From positions 1 through 64,000 of the forward strand of contig JAGCDZ010000053.1 in NCBI GenBank assembly GCA_017650905.1: DNA of 64,000 nucleotides, in the 5' to 3' direction. Source of the DNA: Prevotella sp. GTDB taxonomy: Bacteria; Bacteroidota; Bacteroidia; Bacteroidales; Bacteroidaceae. Of the stretch, positions 25,284-33,279 are shown in pieces. The notes below the pieces were generated by a model. That model ran no database searches. It saw nothing but the letters and a program-made list of their open reading frames with translations, and was not told the DNA's origin. How positions within the stretch are numbered: the stretch's first letter is position 1; every line of letters starts with the position of its first letter. A program made the translations under genes and the position numbers.

Positions 25284-27740
25284 TTATATCATGATGGTTG
25301 ACGTCTTTTTATAATTAGCCTTTGTAGGTCCTCCTGATTCGTCAGTTCTCACTATCAAATGATCCCTCTGAAGTCTGGAAACTTTCACCCTAGCAGAGTC
25401 ATAGTTAAGCCCGAAGCAGCGCATGACGTCATTGACGGTGAACTCTTCTGGCAAGCGATTGAATGCCTCGATGGTCTTTGGCTTCCGCTGTACGTTCGTA
25501 GCCGCATCGCGATCTTTGTTGTCGAAATAGGTTTCCGCCAAACCTCCGAAGTAATGACGCTGACAGGCATACTGGATATTGGTGATGAGCTCTGCAAGTT
25601 TCCAGTCTACGTCATCCGTCTCAAACTCACCACACCAGAAGTCGCCATCTTTTTTGAGCAGATCCCAGTGGCGCATCACGATGAAGGGCGCAGCAAAGTT
25701 CAGACCATGATAGGCACAGCGTTTCAGCAGCATCTCATCAGCTAGGGAATCATTCTCCTGGGCATCCATCATCCTTCGGGCTGTCCAGTCGTAGAGTTCG
25801 TCCACAATCTTGTCCATTGGCAGCAGGCCTTTCGTGCGATCCAACTTGAACGCCCAGGCTTTCAGCCTTCCGTCACTCTCGAAATCGATATGACTCTCGC
25901 GAGCCATCATCTCGAAGTTGGTGGCAGGGAGTGGGATGCAAGTCAGACGAGTCGCCAAGCCAGACCCGAAGTTCTGCTCATTCACCTTCTTCTTCAGCGC
26001 GATGGGCGTGCCCGTGTAGATGAAGTTCCAGGTCACGTAGAAGTCCTGCAAAATCGAATCATTGTTCGAATACGCCTGACCATCTTCCTCATTGTGGAAG
26101 GCCTTCAATTCGAGCGATTGCTTGTCAATCCAACTTCCGCCTTTCTGCACCGTCACCGTATTATCCAACTCCGTATCGAAGGTCAGCATGTGCAGTTGCA
26201 TCTTCTCGCCATCCACCTCCTCCACAGAATTCACCATATCCTGAATGAACTGTGCGTTTGAAGTACGGGCCGGATGCACACGGACGATAACCTTGGGCTT
26301 TTTTGGCTTTTCCTTATTCGCGCCTTTGGTGCGCATCTGCTCACGATAGGCATTGATGGCCTCCTTGCCAACCTTATCAGCCGCCACGATAGGTGCAGCC
26401 AGGAGTTTGAACAACCTTGTCGCAAAACTCTTACCACTGGCAGGATCGCCAATAATCAGCGTCGAATTGTTCAGCCTGCGAAGCTCCTCTGGACGATGAT
26501 AGAATCTGTATGTACACCTTGTCATCAAGGTCATCAGCAGCCCACCGCCCACAAACATCGCAGCAGGATATTGGTTCTTCTTCAGCCCCTTGCAGATATC
26601 CTTCAACAGCGGAAAGTCCTCCATCATCCCCTCAATCTCATGGCCCCATAACTCCAATTGCGAATTGATGGTATTGTCTTGGATTCCTTGTCTCCCAGTC
26701 TCCTTGTCTCCTCTAACAATCTCCTGATACGTCTTTCCCGTGAAAGCTTTCACCGCCTCCAGCATGGCCTTGGATGGCAGCGAACCTGCATACTTCTTTT
26801 CCTTCTGCGCGACGCACGCCACGGCCGATTCCACCGTCTGGGCCACATTCTCATCGCGCTCTGCGATAATCTCCTGCACCCAGCTTTGGGCTTCAACGGC
26901 CCGTTGTACTGTGACCTTATCACCGTCGAGCATAAGCAACAGGTCTGTGGCCAGCTTGAGACTTTCAGTATGTCTGTTGGAGTCTGCCTTGCATGGCAAC
27001 TTGTCGCCATACCGAGCATCAATAATACCTTGAATATCATAGCCGCGCCATTTTAGTTCCACTGACTGATCATCCACTGGGCTGACAGTCTCAGACCTTG
27101 ATTGAGTTTTCTGACTGGCCACAGGAGCAGTCTTAGTAGCAGCACTATGATTAGCCCGATACTCAGGCTCGTATTTCTCAGCAAATTCTTTATTCTCATA
27201 AGTAAATAACTCTTTATCCAAATACAGAATATCCGATTCCTTGCAGATGAACGACATCCTTGATGCGTCCTTGCAACTTTCGTCAACCTCCACACCCAAG
27301 ACCTGCGCCATAGCATGCTGGTTGTCGATGAGATTACCCTTCCTGGCATCGGCCTTGAAGACAATCTTCAGACCTTTACCTGAAGGGGTGATATACACGA
27401 GCAGGATGCCCAGGTCCTTCCAGTCAAAGCCCTTTTCGACCCAGCCCTGATAGAGCTTCAGAGGCTCATCGATGTGGTCGACGTCCATCACTACAAGTCC
27501 CGTCAGGCGGGTGGCCGCCTGCTTGCGCCAACATCCTTTCTTTCCCTTGGCAGACTCCGTCTCGTCAAAGGTAGCCTGAAAGATGAATGCAGGCAGCCCC
27601 CGTTTCAGTTTCTGGTCGCCAGTCTCACGGAACTTGTCAATCGCCTCGCCCCACTTCGTCGCCCTGACGAGCGCAAAGAACTGCGCTTCGTCAACGGGCA
27701 ACGTTGGATTAAAGAAATTCTTCTGATAACTGAATCCCAT
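25284..27740 (-). CDS. BT4734-like/DUF3987 primase-helicase-like protein ('VirE' family)
   Basis: Large protein of 818 residues. The N-terminal half has the BT4734/BF3469-like primase-type domain (LVVMDVDHID with acidic residues near residue 88, LVYITPSGKGLKIVFKAD, SRMSFICKESDILY). The second half is DUF3987 with a Walker A at about residue 428 (IIGDPASGKSFATRL) and a Walker B-like HMLTFDTELDN. The end looks like a winged helix (FTVNDVMRCFGLNYDSARVKVSRLQ). The family is common in Bacteroidales beside HU, DUF4248 and smalltalk genes; replication or mobile-element roles are inferred from the domains. Residues about 343-352 (GDKETGRQGIQ) come from a simple repeat. Confidence 0.85.
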   Translation of the reverse strand: MGFSYQKNFFNPTLPVDEAQFFALVRATKWGEAIDKFRETGDQKLKRGLPAFIFQATFDETESAKGKKGCWRKQAATRLTGLVVMDVDHIDEPLKLYQGWVEKGFDWKDLGILLVYITPSGKGLKIVFKADARKGNLIDNQHAMAQVLGVEVDESCKDASRMSFICKESDILYLDKELFTYENKEFAEKYEPEYRANHSAATKTAPVASQKTQSRSETVSPVDDQSVELKWRGYDIQGIIDARYGDKLPCKADSNRHTESLKLATDLLLMLDGDKVTVQRAVEAQSWVQEIIAERDENVAQTVESAVACVAQKEKKYAGSLPSKAMLEAVKAFTGKTYQEIVRGDKETGRQGIQDNTINSQLELWGHEIEGMMEDFPLLKDICKGLKKNQYPAAMFVGGGLLMTLMTRCTYRFYHRPEELRRLNNSTLIIGDPASGKSFATRLFKLLAAPIVAADKVGKEAINAYREQMRTKGANKEKPKKPKVIVRVHPARTSNAQFIQDMVNSVEEVDGEKMQLHMLTFDTELDNTVTVQKGGSWIDKQSLELKAFHNEEDGQAYSNNDSILQDFYVTWNFIYTGTPIALKKKVNEQNFGSGLATRLTCIPLPATNFEMMARESHIDFESDGRLKAWAFKLDRTKGLLPMDKIVDELYDWTARRMMDAQENDSLADEMLLKRCAYHGLNFAAPFIVMRHWDLLKKDGDFWCGEFETDDVDWKLAELITNIQYACQRHYFGGLAETYFDNKDRDAATNVQRKPKTIEAFNRLPEEFTVNDVMRCFGLNYDSARVKVSRLQRDHLIVRTDESGGPTKANYKKTSTIMI
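26681..26714 (-). repeat. In-frame GGAGACAA-type simple repeat in the DUF3987 gene
   Basis: On the minus strand AGGAGACAAGGAGACTGGGA followed by GACAAGGAATCC. It encodes RGDKETGRQGI between two helical segments. Another example of short repeats accepted in coding frames here. Confidence 0.55.
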
Positions 27741-27749
27741 AGGCGATTA

Positions 27750-28073
27750 TTATTTATTCATCGTCCTCAAGTAATCTGTCAACTCTCTCGCCTGCGCCAG
27801 TATCTCTGTGGCTCCACGCAGCTTACCCAGACTACGTTTCACACTCACAACGATCTTGTTCCTCAAAGCCGTCTGACGCAGTGATCCGTTGGGCGTCTCA
27901 TACAGCACCACCGATGGGGGGATATACCCTGGAACCCGCGAGAGACGGTTGTAAGGTCTGAACGACAGCACGCCCGATTCCTTGTCCTTGAAGAGGCTAC
28001 CTTCCACACTCAATCCATCTTCCAGTCTAGCCATGACTGCGAAGGCATTCACTAAAAACACAAATTTTTTCAT
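27750..28073 (-). CDS. Hypothetical protein
   Basis: A 107-residue protein I do not recognise. It is preceded by a strong AAGGAGGA site and ends 9 bases before the DUF3987 gene, so it belongs to that operon. The N-terminus has a short hydrophobic stretch (FVFLVNAFAVMARL) that is too broken for a membrane helix. The rest is basic with strands (VPGYIPPSVVLYETPNG, RNKIVVSVKRS) and a C-terminal helix. The VLYETPNGSLRQTALRNKIVVSVKRSLG pattern suggests a small DNA- or protein-binding fold; that is a guess. Confidence 0.65.
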   Translation of the reverse strand: MKKFVFLVNAFAVMARLEDGLSVEGSLFKDKESGVLSFRPYNRLSRVPGYIPPSVVLYETPNGSLRQTALRNKIVVSVKRSLGKLRGATEILAQARELTDYLRTMNK

Positions 28074-28104
28074 TTTTCCTCCTTTTTTTTATTCATTAAC
28101 CCTA

Positions 28105-28644
28105 TTAACTGATTTTCGCAAAAAGACCATACTTCTGCATCAGGCGAACCATCAGCGAGTGAGCAGGCAGCGTGATGGCATCCTCGTCAATCTTCTTACA
28201 GATAATCCTAAAGTGTGTCTGTTCTACCTCACGCTCCAGGTACAGTTTCTTACCGAACAACAGATACGTTAGCAACGCATGCATCATCTTGACACGCTCC
28301 GTCGGATGATAGAATCGCAACATCGTTTTCACGCTTTCCTGGTTTTTCTTAGTCAGCCAACGCATGAGGAATCCATACATCACTTTCTCACATAGCGTAG
28401 CAACATCCTCGGCCTTCTCCTGCAGTGCTATTGATGCATGCAACTGCAGTCTTGTGTCACGCAGATCCTTCGACACCAACCTCAGCGACTCCTTTGTCGC
28501 CTTCAATTCTTCCTGAGTATCATCAAGCTGGTCGGCGAGATCCTGCATCGTCAACTTAAGCTGCAACTCTTCAGCCTTCATACTTCTTAGCACTTGGGCC
28601 TCAACCTCAACAGTAGTGTTGTTATCTTTAAAATTCTGATCCAT
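28105..28644 (-). CDS. Coiled-coil hypothetical protein
   Basis: 179 residues, highly charged. Residues 15-80 form a predicted coiled coil (leucines in MKAEELQLKLTMQDLADQLDD and the following heptads). The C-terminal half is helical and basic (VKTMLRFYHPTERVKMMHALL). No signal peptide or membrane segment. A -7 box on the minus strand (TAATTTTG, 28704-28697) lies 53 bases upstream, so this is likely the first gene of the operon that ends with the M15 peptidase gene. Confidence 0.65.
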   Translation of the reverse strand: MDQNFKDNNTTVEVEAQVLRSMKAEELQLKLTMQDLADQLDDTQEELKATKESLRLVSKDLRDTRLQLHASIALQEKAEDVATLCEKVMYGFLMRWLTKKNQESVKTMLRFYHPTERVKMMHALLTYLLFGKKLYLEREVEQTHFRIICKKIDEDAITLPAHSLMVRLMQKYGLFAKIS

Positions 28645-28696
28645 AATTTTTTGTTTTTAAAAGTTTATATTTCTCTTAGGTTCCGGAATCTGGGTG

Positions 28697-28704
28697 CAAA
28701 ATTA
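28697..28704 (-). promoter_or_regulatory. -7 box for the 28644-24747 operon
   Basis: TAATTTTG followed by C on the minus strand, 53 bases before the coiled-coil gene. No exact -33 TTG. Confidence 0.5.
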
Positions 28705-28749
28705 GCGGGTATTTTAAATGGGTAAAAAGTTCCTTGAATTACCCAAAAG

Positions 28750-29226
28750 TTAAAGTATCATATTAGCCACAATCTGCCTTATTTTTATGAGAAGAGACCG
28801 CTCTTCAAGTCCCATTCCCAAATAGCGGCGATAAGGACTATCGGCTACTGAGGGTTCCAGTAAGGCATCGAAACGACGGTCACTGTATTGCTCGTAGACA
28901 CCTTTTTCACGCAGGATGCCCACAATGCGATAAACCTGATACTTATTGAAGTCACGCGATTTCCTCGCTTTGGTGCCAGGCTTGAGCAGACGGCAGAAGT
29001 CGTTGTCAGCAAGGATACGATCCCAAAGCCCTGCTACTGACGGCTGCCAGTTATGGGTGACAAACGGCCTGAGACGCTCTACGTACGCACATACCTTTTC
29101 TATATCACACACGCTATCAGTGGCGGCACCTGTTGGTGCAACGTACAAACGTCCTTCTCTTGCTGCCTTCAGCAATTCCGCAACGTCGAAATCTTCGGGG
29201 TTTACCTTTCGCCACGCTTTAGTCAT
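28750..29226 (-). CDS. Hypothetical protein
   Basis: 158 residues of unknown family. It has a helix-rich, basic C-terminal half (KARKSRDFNKYQVYRIVGILREKGVY) that resembles a winged-helix arrangement, preceded by an acidic N-terminus. No signal peptide. It lies between a minus-strand terminator and the coiled-coil gene; TAATTTCG at 29238-29231 could be its -7 box, which would leave almost no leader. It could be a DNA-binding partner of the repeats at 29280-29383; this is inference only. Confidence 0.6.
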   Translation of the reverse strand: MTKAWRKVNPEDFDVAELLKAAREGRLYVAPTGAATDSVCDIEKVCAYVERLRPFVTHNWQPSVAGLWDRILADNDFCRLLKPGTKARKSRDFNKYQVYRIVGILREKGVYEQYSDRRFDALLEPSVADSPYRRYLGMGLEERSLLIKIRQIVANMIL

Positions 29227-29243
29227 GCACGGCGAAATTAGGC

Positions 29244-29277
29244 ATAAAAAAAGGGCGACGGAAGAAATCCATCGCCC
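29244..29277 (-). terminator. Intrinsic terminator after the S24 gene
   Basis: On the minus strand GGGCGATGG (29277-29269), loop ATTTCTT, CCGTCGCCC (29261-29253), then seven T. The stem is 9 bp with one G-U pair in RNA. Confidence 0.8.
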
Positions 29278-29279
29278 AA

Positions 29280-29383
29280 TGGGAGTTTGTGGGAGTTTTA
29301 ATGGGAGTTTTGCCCTTTTCGCTTACTTTTTGTGAGTTTGGTGGGAGTTATGGGAGTTTTTGCGCGTCACTATGGGAGTTTTT
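29280..29383. repeat. Array of seven TGGGAGTTT direct repeats
   Basis: Units start at 29280, 29290, 29302, 29331 (degenerate), 29342, 29351 and 29373, all in the same orientation. The last one encodes the final KLP residues of the S24 protein. Spacing is irregular (9 to 29 bases). Same-direction short repeats next to a repressor and a primase-like gene resemble iterons or a regulator array. Confidence 0.75.
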
Positions 29384-30245
29384 CGAGCATCGCCTCACCA
29401 ATCTCATAATAGGCCTCAAAATGTCCTCCATGCACAGGAGCCGTCTCATCCTTCCATTTCCTGAACGGCTTTGAGAAGCACAGAGTCGCCATCCTCTGTA
29501 GCTCTGCAGCCTTTGGCAGATGGGCATGTGTGGGCAGAACGCTATCCACCAGTTCGCAGAACTTGTCGTAGCAGCCCTTATGAATGAATCCGCAATCCAT
29601 CAGCACACGACAGGCCCCCAGCCACCTGCGCCCGGCTTTCACCATCGGAGCAATGCTGTTTAGGGCCTCCACCACCTCTTCATATGTAGGCACGCGCGAG
29701 GCTTCCACAGGCGTCCTATGCTTGTTCAGGTATCGGGTAATGGCCTCGCGGATGTTCCGCGTGGTTTCCCGGGGGGCGTCGATATGCCAGATGAGTCGCC
29801 CGCAGAATTGCACATTGGTATCCTCTGTCAACAATATCGCATCGTATTTGTCATTGGAAGGAAGCAGCCAATGGCGACCCTCCTCATCGACATAATATGT
29901 CTTCAACAACTCCTCACCGTCGATTCTTGCCAGCACAACGTCATGGTTGTAGTATTTCTGCACGTTGTCCATGATCAGCATGTCGCCAGAGTGGATGTTC
30001 ACGCCCTCCATCGAGTCACCCTTCGCCCATGACATAAATACAGAAGGCCTGGCCAACTGGCATGGCATCATGATGATCTCAGGCGGAATCTCACCAAGTT
30101 CGTTAGGAAGTCCACAACTGACGCCCAGATCATAGAAGGGCACAGGTGTGTCAAACACCACAGGGATTTTTTCATATTCGTTTTTATTCATAGCTGCTTC
30201 TATTTCTTTAATGTTGGCCTCTTTAAATTTCATCTTCCGTTCCAT
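29370..30245 (-). CDS. S24/LexA-like peptidase-domain regulator
   Basis: Residues 35-125 are a LexA/UmuD-type S24 peptidase: catalytic Ser78 in AKGDSMEGVNIHSGDMLIMD and Lys115 in LARIDGEELLKTYY. Unlike phage repressors it has no obvious N-terminal helix-turn-helix; the C-terminal 140 residues (VPTYEEVVEALNSIAPM ... GRRWLGACRVLMD) form an unknown helical domain that may replace it. ATG at 30245 or 30233. It follows a 24-residue microprotein and a palindromic operator. Self-cleavage on DNA damage is the family behaviour, not shown here. Confidence 0.75.
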   Translation of the reverse strand: MERKMKFKEANIKEIEAAMNKNEYEKIPVVFDTPVPFYDLGVSCGLPNELGEIPPEIIMMPCQLARPSVFMSWAKGDSMEGVNIHSGDMLIMDNVQKYYNHDVVLARIDGEELLKTYYVDEEGRHWLLPSNDKYDAILLTEDTNVQFCGRLIWHIDAPRETTRNIREAITRYLNKHRTPVEASRVPTYEEVVEALNSIAPMVKAGRRWLGACRVLMDCGFIHKGCYDKFCELVDSVLPTHAHLPKAAELQRMATLCFSKPFRKWKDETAPVHGGHFEAYYEIGEAMLEKLP

Positions 30246-30263
30246 AACTAGTAATTTTAATTG

Positions 30264-30338
30264 TTAATAACTCACATAGCCGTCCAGCATTACGCCAAAT
30301 ACGACTATTACAATAAACATAAAAAACAATCCTGCCAT
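30264..30338 (-). CDS. 24-residue membrane microprotein
   Basis: ATG at 30338, stop TAA at 30264. The product MAGLFFMFIVIVVFGVMLDG plus VSY is one hydrophobic helix. It is the first frame after the promoter and operator at 30366-30406 and ends 18 bases before the S24 gene. The ribosome site is weak (AAAGATT). Coding is likely but unproven. Confidence 0.45.
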   Translation of the reverse strand: MAGLFFMFIVIVVFGVMLDGYVSY

Positions 30339-30365
30339 AATCTTTGCTTTTAAATTTTTATTTTG

Positions 30366-30373
30366 CAAAGATA
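30366..30373 (-). promoter_or_regulatory. -7 box of the S24 operon
   Basis: TATCTTTG followed by C on the minus strand. The expected -33 region falls inside the palindrome at 30378-30406, which lacks TTG, as is common for regulated promoters. Confidence 0.6.
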
Positions 30374-30377
30374 GGTG

Positions 30378-30406
30378 CAATCTGTCCTATCAGAGCGGAC
30401 AGATTG
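30378..30406. promoter_or_regulatory. Perfect palindromic operator CAATCTGTCC-N9-GGACAGATTG
   Basis: Two exact 10-bp arms (30378-30387 and 30397-30406) with a 9-base spacer, four bases upstream of the -7 box of the S24 operon. A dimeric regulator bound here would block the promoter. The S24 protein or the WYL protein are the candidates. Confidence 0.7.
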
Positions 30407-30427
30407 AAAAAAATATCAGATAAAAAT

Positions 30428-31465
30428 CTAGTTGTCTTCCAGATTATCGCCAAAATCCTCCATCTGGCGATAGTCGTCTATCTGGTCTTGCGCCCTTTCA
30501 GCCATCTTTTCGCGCAGACGTTTGGGCGATTCCACACGAAGATGGTCGCCATAGAAAGCCAGTTCCTGAATCAGTTCATTGTTGATTATCACGCTGAGCA
30601 TCACCCTGCAGCCCTCCTCGCCCAGGCTTTCCAACTGCTGTAGCGGATGGATGGGCAGCGTGCGAAAATAATACTCCAGCCATTTGTCGCCCTTCAGCAC
30701 GATCTGCTCCACCTGTTCGTTGTCAGGATGCGACACACCCACAATGTCGTCAAAATAATGGTTGAAGTCGACACTGCTCTCTATAAAAGGGTCCTTATGG
30801 TTCTGGGCTGCGGAGAGGATGCGGTCGAGCGAGAAGCAGGTGATAAAATCATGGTCCTTTATCGTGGCAAAGAGATACCAACGGCGACGATACTGCTTCA
30901 GATAGTAAGGATAGATGACGCGCTCCTTGGAGTCCAGTCCGAAACGCTGGTACTCAATCGTCATCACCTGTTTGTGCGCAATGGCATTAAACAGCGACAG
31001 GAAATGTTTCGCATCACCAGCCGTCCCGTCTTCAAAGCTGGCTATCGTATGGTTGGCACCCATGGCCTTCTGATCGAAGCGGGCCGTCATCTGGTCCAGC
31101 CAGTCCATCTCAACCATACCTCGAAGACCCTGCAACAGACTGCGCACCTCATGCAGCTTCTCAACCTCCTCAGCAGAGAGCTCCCTATTATAGATCGACT
31201 CAATGCCATCGCGATAACGGTAATACCGTTTACGCCCCCGATCCTCGAACACGATGCCGTCTACACCATAGAGATTCGAGAACTTGCTATTCATCTCGTT
31301 GATGTCCTGAATGAAGGTATTGCGCGACCTGATGGGCAGCATGTCCCTTTGTGCCAGCTCGCTGTTCACGATTGCCATCAACTGCTCGCGCGTGAACTCC
31401 TTACCGGTACTGAAACAACGGTCCAGCACCATTTCCCTCATCGAGTAGTCCTTCGTATTCGCCAT
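30428..31465 (-). CDS. WYL-domain transcriptional regulator
   Basis: 345 residues with an N-terminal helical DNA-binding part (TREQLMAIVNSELAQRDMLPIRSRNTFIQDINEMNSKF) and a WYL domain at about residues 150-240 (IEYQRFGLDSKERVIYPYYLKQYRRRWYLFA). WYL proteins bind ligands, often nucleotides, and control defence, DNA-repair or carbon genes. It ends 22 bases before the palindromic operator of the S24 operon and has its own full promoter. Confidence 0.88.
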   Translation of the reverse strand: MANTKDYSMREMVLDRCFSTGKEFTREQLMAIVNSELAQRDMLPIRSRNTFIQDINEMNSKFSNLYGVDGIVFEDRGRKRYYRYRDGIESIYNRELSAEEVEKLHEVRSLLQGLRGMVEMDWLDQMTARFDQKAMGANHTIASFEDGTAGDAKHFLSLFNAIAHKQVMTIEYQRFGLDSKERVIYPYYLKQYRRRWYLFATIKDHDFITCFSLDRILSAAQNHKDPFIESSVDFNHYFDDIVGVSHPDNEQVEQIVLKGDKWLEYYFRTLPIHPLQQLESLGEEGCRVMLSVIINNELIQELAFYGDHLRVESPKRLREKMAERAQDQIDDYRQMEDFGDNLEDN

Positions 31466-31473
31466 AATTTCTG

Positions 31474-31503
31474 CAAAGATAGGGCAAAATTATGTAATAA
31501 CAA
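31474..31503 (-). promoter_or_regulatory. Promoter of the WYL regulator gene
   Basis: Minus strand TTG (31503-31501), 19-base spacer, TATCTTTG (31481-31474), only 8 bases before the ATG at 31465, so the transcript is nearly leaderless. Confidence 0.75.
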
Positions 31504-31572
31504 AAAAACTTCTCAAAAATTTGGAATTATCACAAATAGTGGATCAGCCGATTTTTAACTTGACATGTCAAT

Positions 31573-32697
31573 TCATTCATCATCCTGCCCTCTGAGCATA
31601 CCAAGCCCCTGAATATTGATTAGATGCTTACCATATCGCTTTCTGAATCCCTTTGAGCTATACTCCTTACTCACCCTCTTTATCTTCCCGTTAAAGCCAT
31701 AGGTAATATCCTCAAAATTGAAGTCCATTTGATAAGTGTATTCTGCATCAGGCGTAACGCATCGAGTCATAGAAGCAACAGCAAAACCATTCTTCTCCCA
31801 TCTGACGCCAGCTCCATCATTCACAAATCTTACCCGAAGCGTTTCTGTATTCACCTGATATATCATAAATGTGCTTAACCTTCCGAGACCATTGGCCATT
31901 ATATCGCCAACCACATATATATATCGTTGATCAGGACTCACAAAGGCATACATACCAGGTGCGCCATCATTCAGATAACCTTCATGGAAGTCAATCGCAT
32001 AACGACTATGATGACGAGAATCGTAAACCATGAAAGAACACGCGCCATCTCGTTCTTCAATATAGAACTCACGATAGTCATGCGCCCCAGTCTGTTTTTT
32101 TAGTATAGTCATACGTTCACCCGTATTATATGACTTCTTTGTCCTGAACATCTCATGCGTTTCAGGATGCCAATCGTGTACCAGACGGAAAAGATTCTCC
32201 ATCTTAGTCTCCATATTTGACGGATACACTAAAGTTAGCTTGTAGATATATTCATGATAAACCACATATTGTTCGTAAAAACAATATCTCGTACTTCCCA
32301 TGATCCCCTTCAAATAGAAATACCCGTCATGCATATCCTTCACAACAATAGAATCATTTCCTTCCGTTTTCCTGTCTCTGACAACGAACTCCGCCAAGGT
32401 ATCAACATCCCAGTGATACGGATTCTTTTCTGCATTCGCCATAAGAAATAGGCCGGCAATTCCCCTATAGGTCACCGTTACACTACTGTCATCAACCACT
32501 TCATCCATTTCGAAACAGTCTGGATATTCCAACTTAAACAGACCATCACCTACGATAATCGTATCCAACTTCTCCCACGAGATCAGGTCCTTCTTCTCAG
32601 GCACCCACCATCGATTGACAGGTTTCTTCTGCTCATGAGAAAAACACGAACTCAAAGCCACAATCACAATTATTGTCCCAAATACGAACTTCTTCAT
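31573..32697 (-). CDS. Hypothetical lipoprotein
   Basis: Start at MKKFVFGTIIVIVALSSC (32697) because it gives a lipoprotein signal with lipobox LSSC. About 374 residues in total. The mature part is rich in aromatic residues and beta strands, with no motif I recognise. It is the last gene of the minus-strand cluster that begins at 36709. Base composition is A/T-rich relative to the left flank. An envelope role is likely from the signal only. Confidence 0.65.
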   Translation of the reverse strand: MKKFVFGTIIVIVALSSCFSHEQKKPVNRWWVPEKKDLISWEKLDTIIVGDGLFKLEYPDCFEMDEVVDDSSVTVTYRGIAGLFLMANAEKNPYHWDVDTLAEFVVRDRKTEGNDSIVVKDMHDGYFYLKGIMGSTRYCFYEQYVVYHEYIYKLTLVYPSNMETKMENLFRLVHDWHPETHEMFRTKKSYNTGERMTILKKQTGAHDYREFYIEERDGACSFMVYDSRHHSRYAIDFHEGYLNDGAPGMYAFVSPDQRYIYVVGDIMANGLGRLSTFMIYQVNTETLRVRFVNDGAGVRWEKNGFAVASMTRCVTPDAEYTYQMDFNFEDITYGFNGKIKRVSKEYSSKGFRKRYGKHLINIQGLGMLRGQDDE

Positions 32698-32709
32698 ATT
32701 CAATACCAT

Positions 32710-32928
32710 TCATACCAGATTCTTTACAAACACAACTATTATTGCAATCAATATCATAGTATATATAGTCACAACAATCATCAAACGCTCATACTTTTTG
32801 TCCACAATTCCTTTAGTTCTTGCTATATCTTGGGCAATCGCCATCCAATTCCAAAATGATTCTTCCTGATCAAGAATAATGGTAATCAACTCATCCTTCG
32901 ACTTTCTTTCTAATTCTCTTCTGACCAT
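32710..32928 (-). CDS. Small single-pass membrane protein
   Basis: 72 residues: a charged N-terminus (VRRELERKSKDELITIILDQEE), an amphipathic middle, and one C-terminal transmembrane helix (LMIVVTIYTMILIAIIVVFV). It begins 4 bases after the upstream lipoprotein gene and ends 12 bases before the next start, so it is within the operon. No family recognised. The tail-anchored layout would leave the charged part in the cytoplasm. Confidence 0.6.
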   Translation of the reverse strand: MVRRELERKSKDELITIILDQEESFWNWMAIAQDIARTKGIVDKKYERLMIVVTIYTMILIAIIVVFVKNLV

Positions 32929-32932
32929 ATGT

Positions 32933-33271
32933 TTACTTTCTATTTAACTGCATGTCTACTTCTGGCAAATATTGCCTGTATCTTTCCCCTGTTTTTGTGT
33001 TAGTTCTGATGATGAAACATTTACCTTCTCTTGACTGACAGATCGGATATTTCGACCCATCAGCCGCCAAATAAAAGTATTTTGTTAACACATAATCAGA
33101 AATACTATCTACACAGAATCTATCCATAATGGATACAGCCTTTACACTATCACAATTACTATTTACTTTTGCAGGCTGTGAACTTTTGGTTTTCTCAATC
33201 TTCTTTTCACATGAAGCAAAAGAAACTGAGATTATACATACGAATAATAAATTTAATGTCTTCTTTCTCAT
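32933..33271 (-). CDS. Small hypothetical lipoprotein
   Basis: 112 residues with a clear lipoprotein signal (LLFVCIISVSFASC, Cys20). The mature part has a Lys/Ser-rich linker and a short domain ending ICQSREGKCFIIRTNTKTGERYRQYLPEV. Lies 8 bases after the gene at 33900-33280. Function unknown. Confidence 0.6.
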   Translation of the reverse strand: MRKKTLNLLFVCIISVSFASCEKKIEKTKSSQPAKVNSNCDSVKAVSIMDRFCVDSISDYVLTKYFYLAADGSKYPICQSREGKCFIIRTNTKTGERYRQYLPEVDMQLNRK

Positions 33272-33279
33272 ATCCTTAT

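Noticed and set aside
29280..29383. TGGGAGTTT repeats as a CRISPR array
   Set aside because: Repeats are only 9-10 bases, irregularly spaced and without uniform spacers; no cas genes are present.
24747..31465. Intact prophage
   Set aside because: There is an endolysin-like peptidase, primase-like protein and S24 regulator, but no integrase, terminase, capsid or tail genes.
30647..31558. 303-codon plus-strand frame opposite the WYL regulator
   Set aside because: The minus-strand WYL protein has recognisable domains and a consensus promoter; the other frame has neither.
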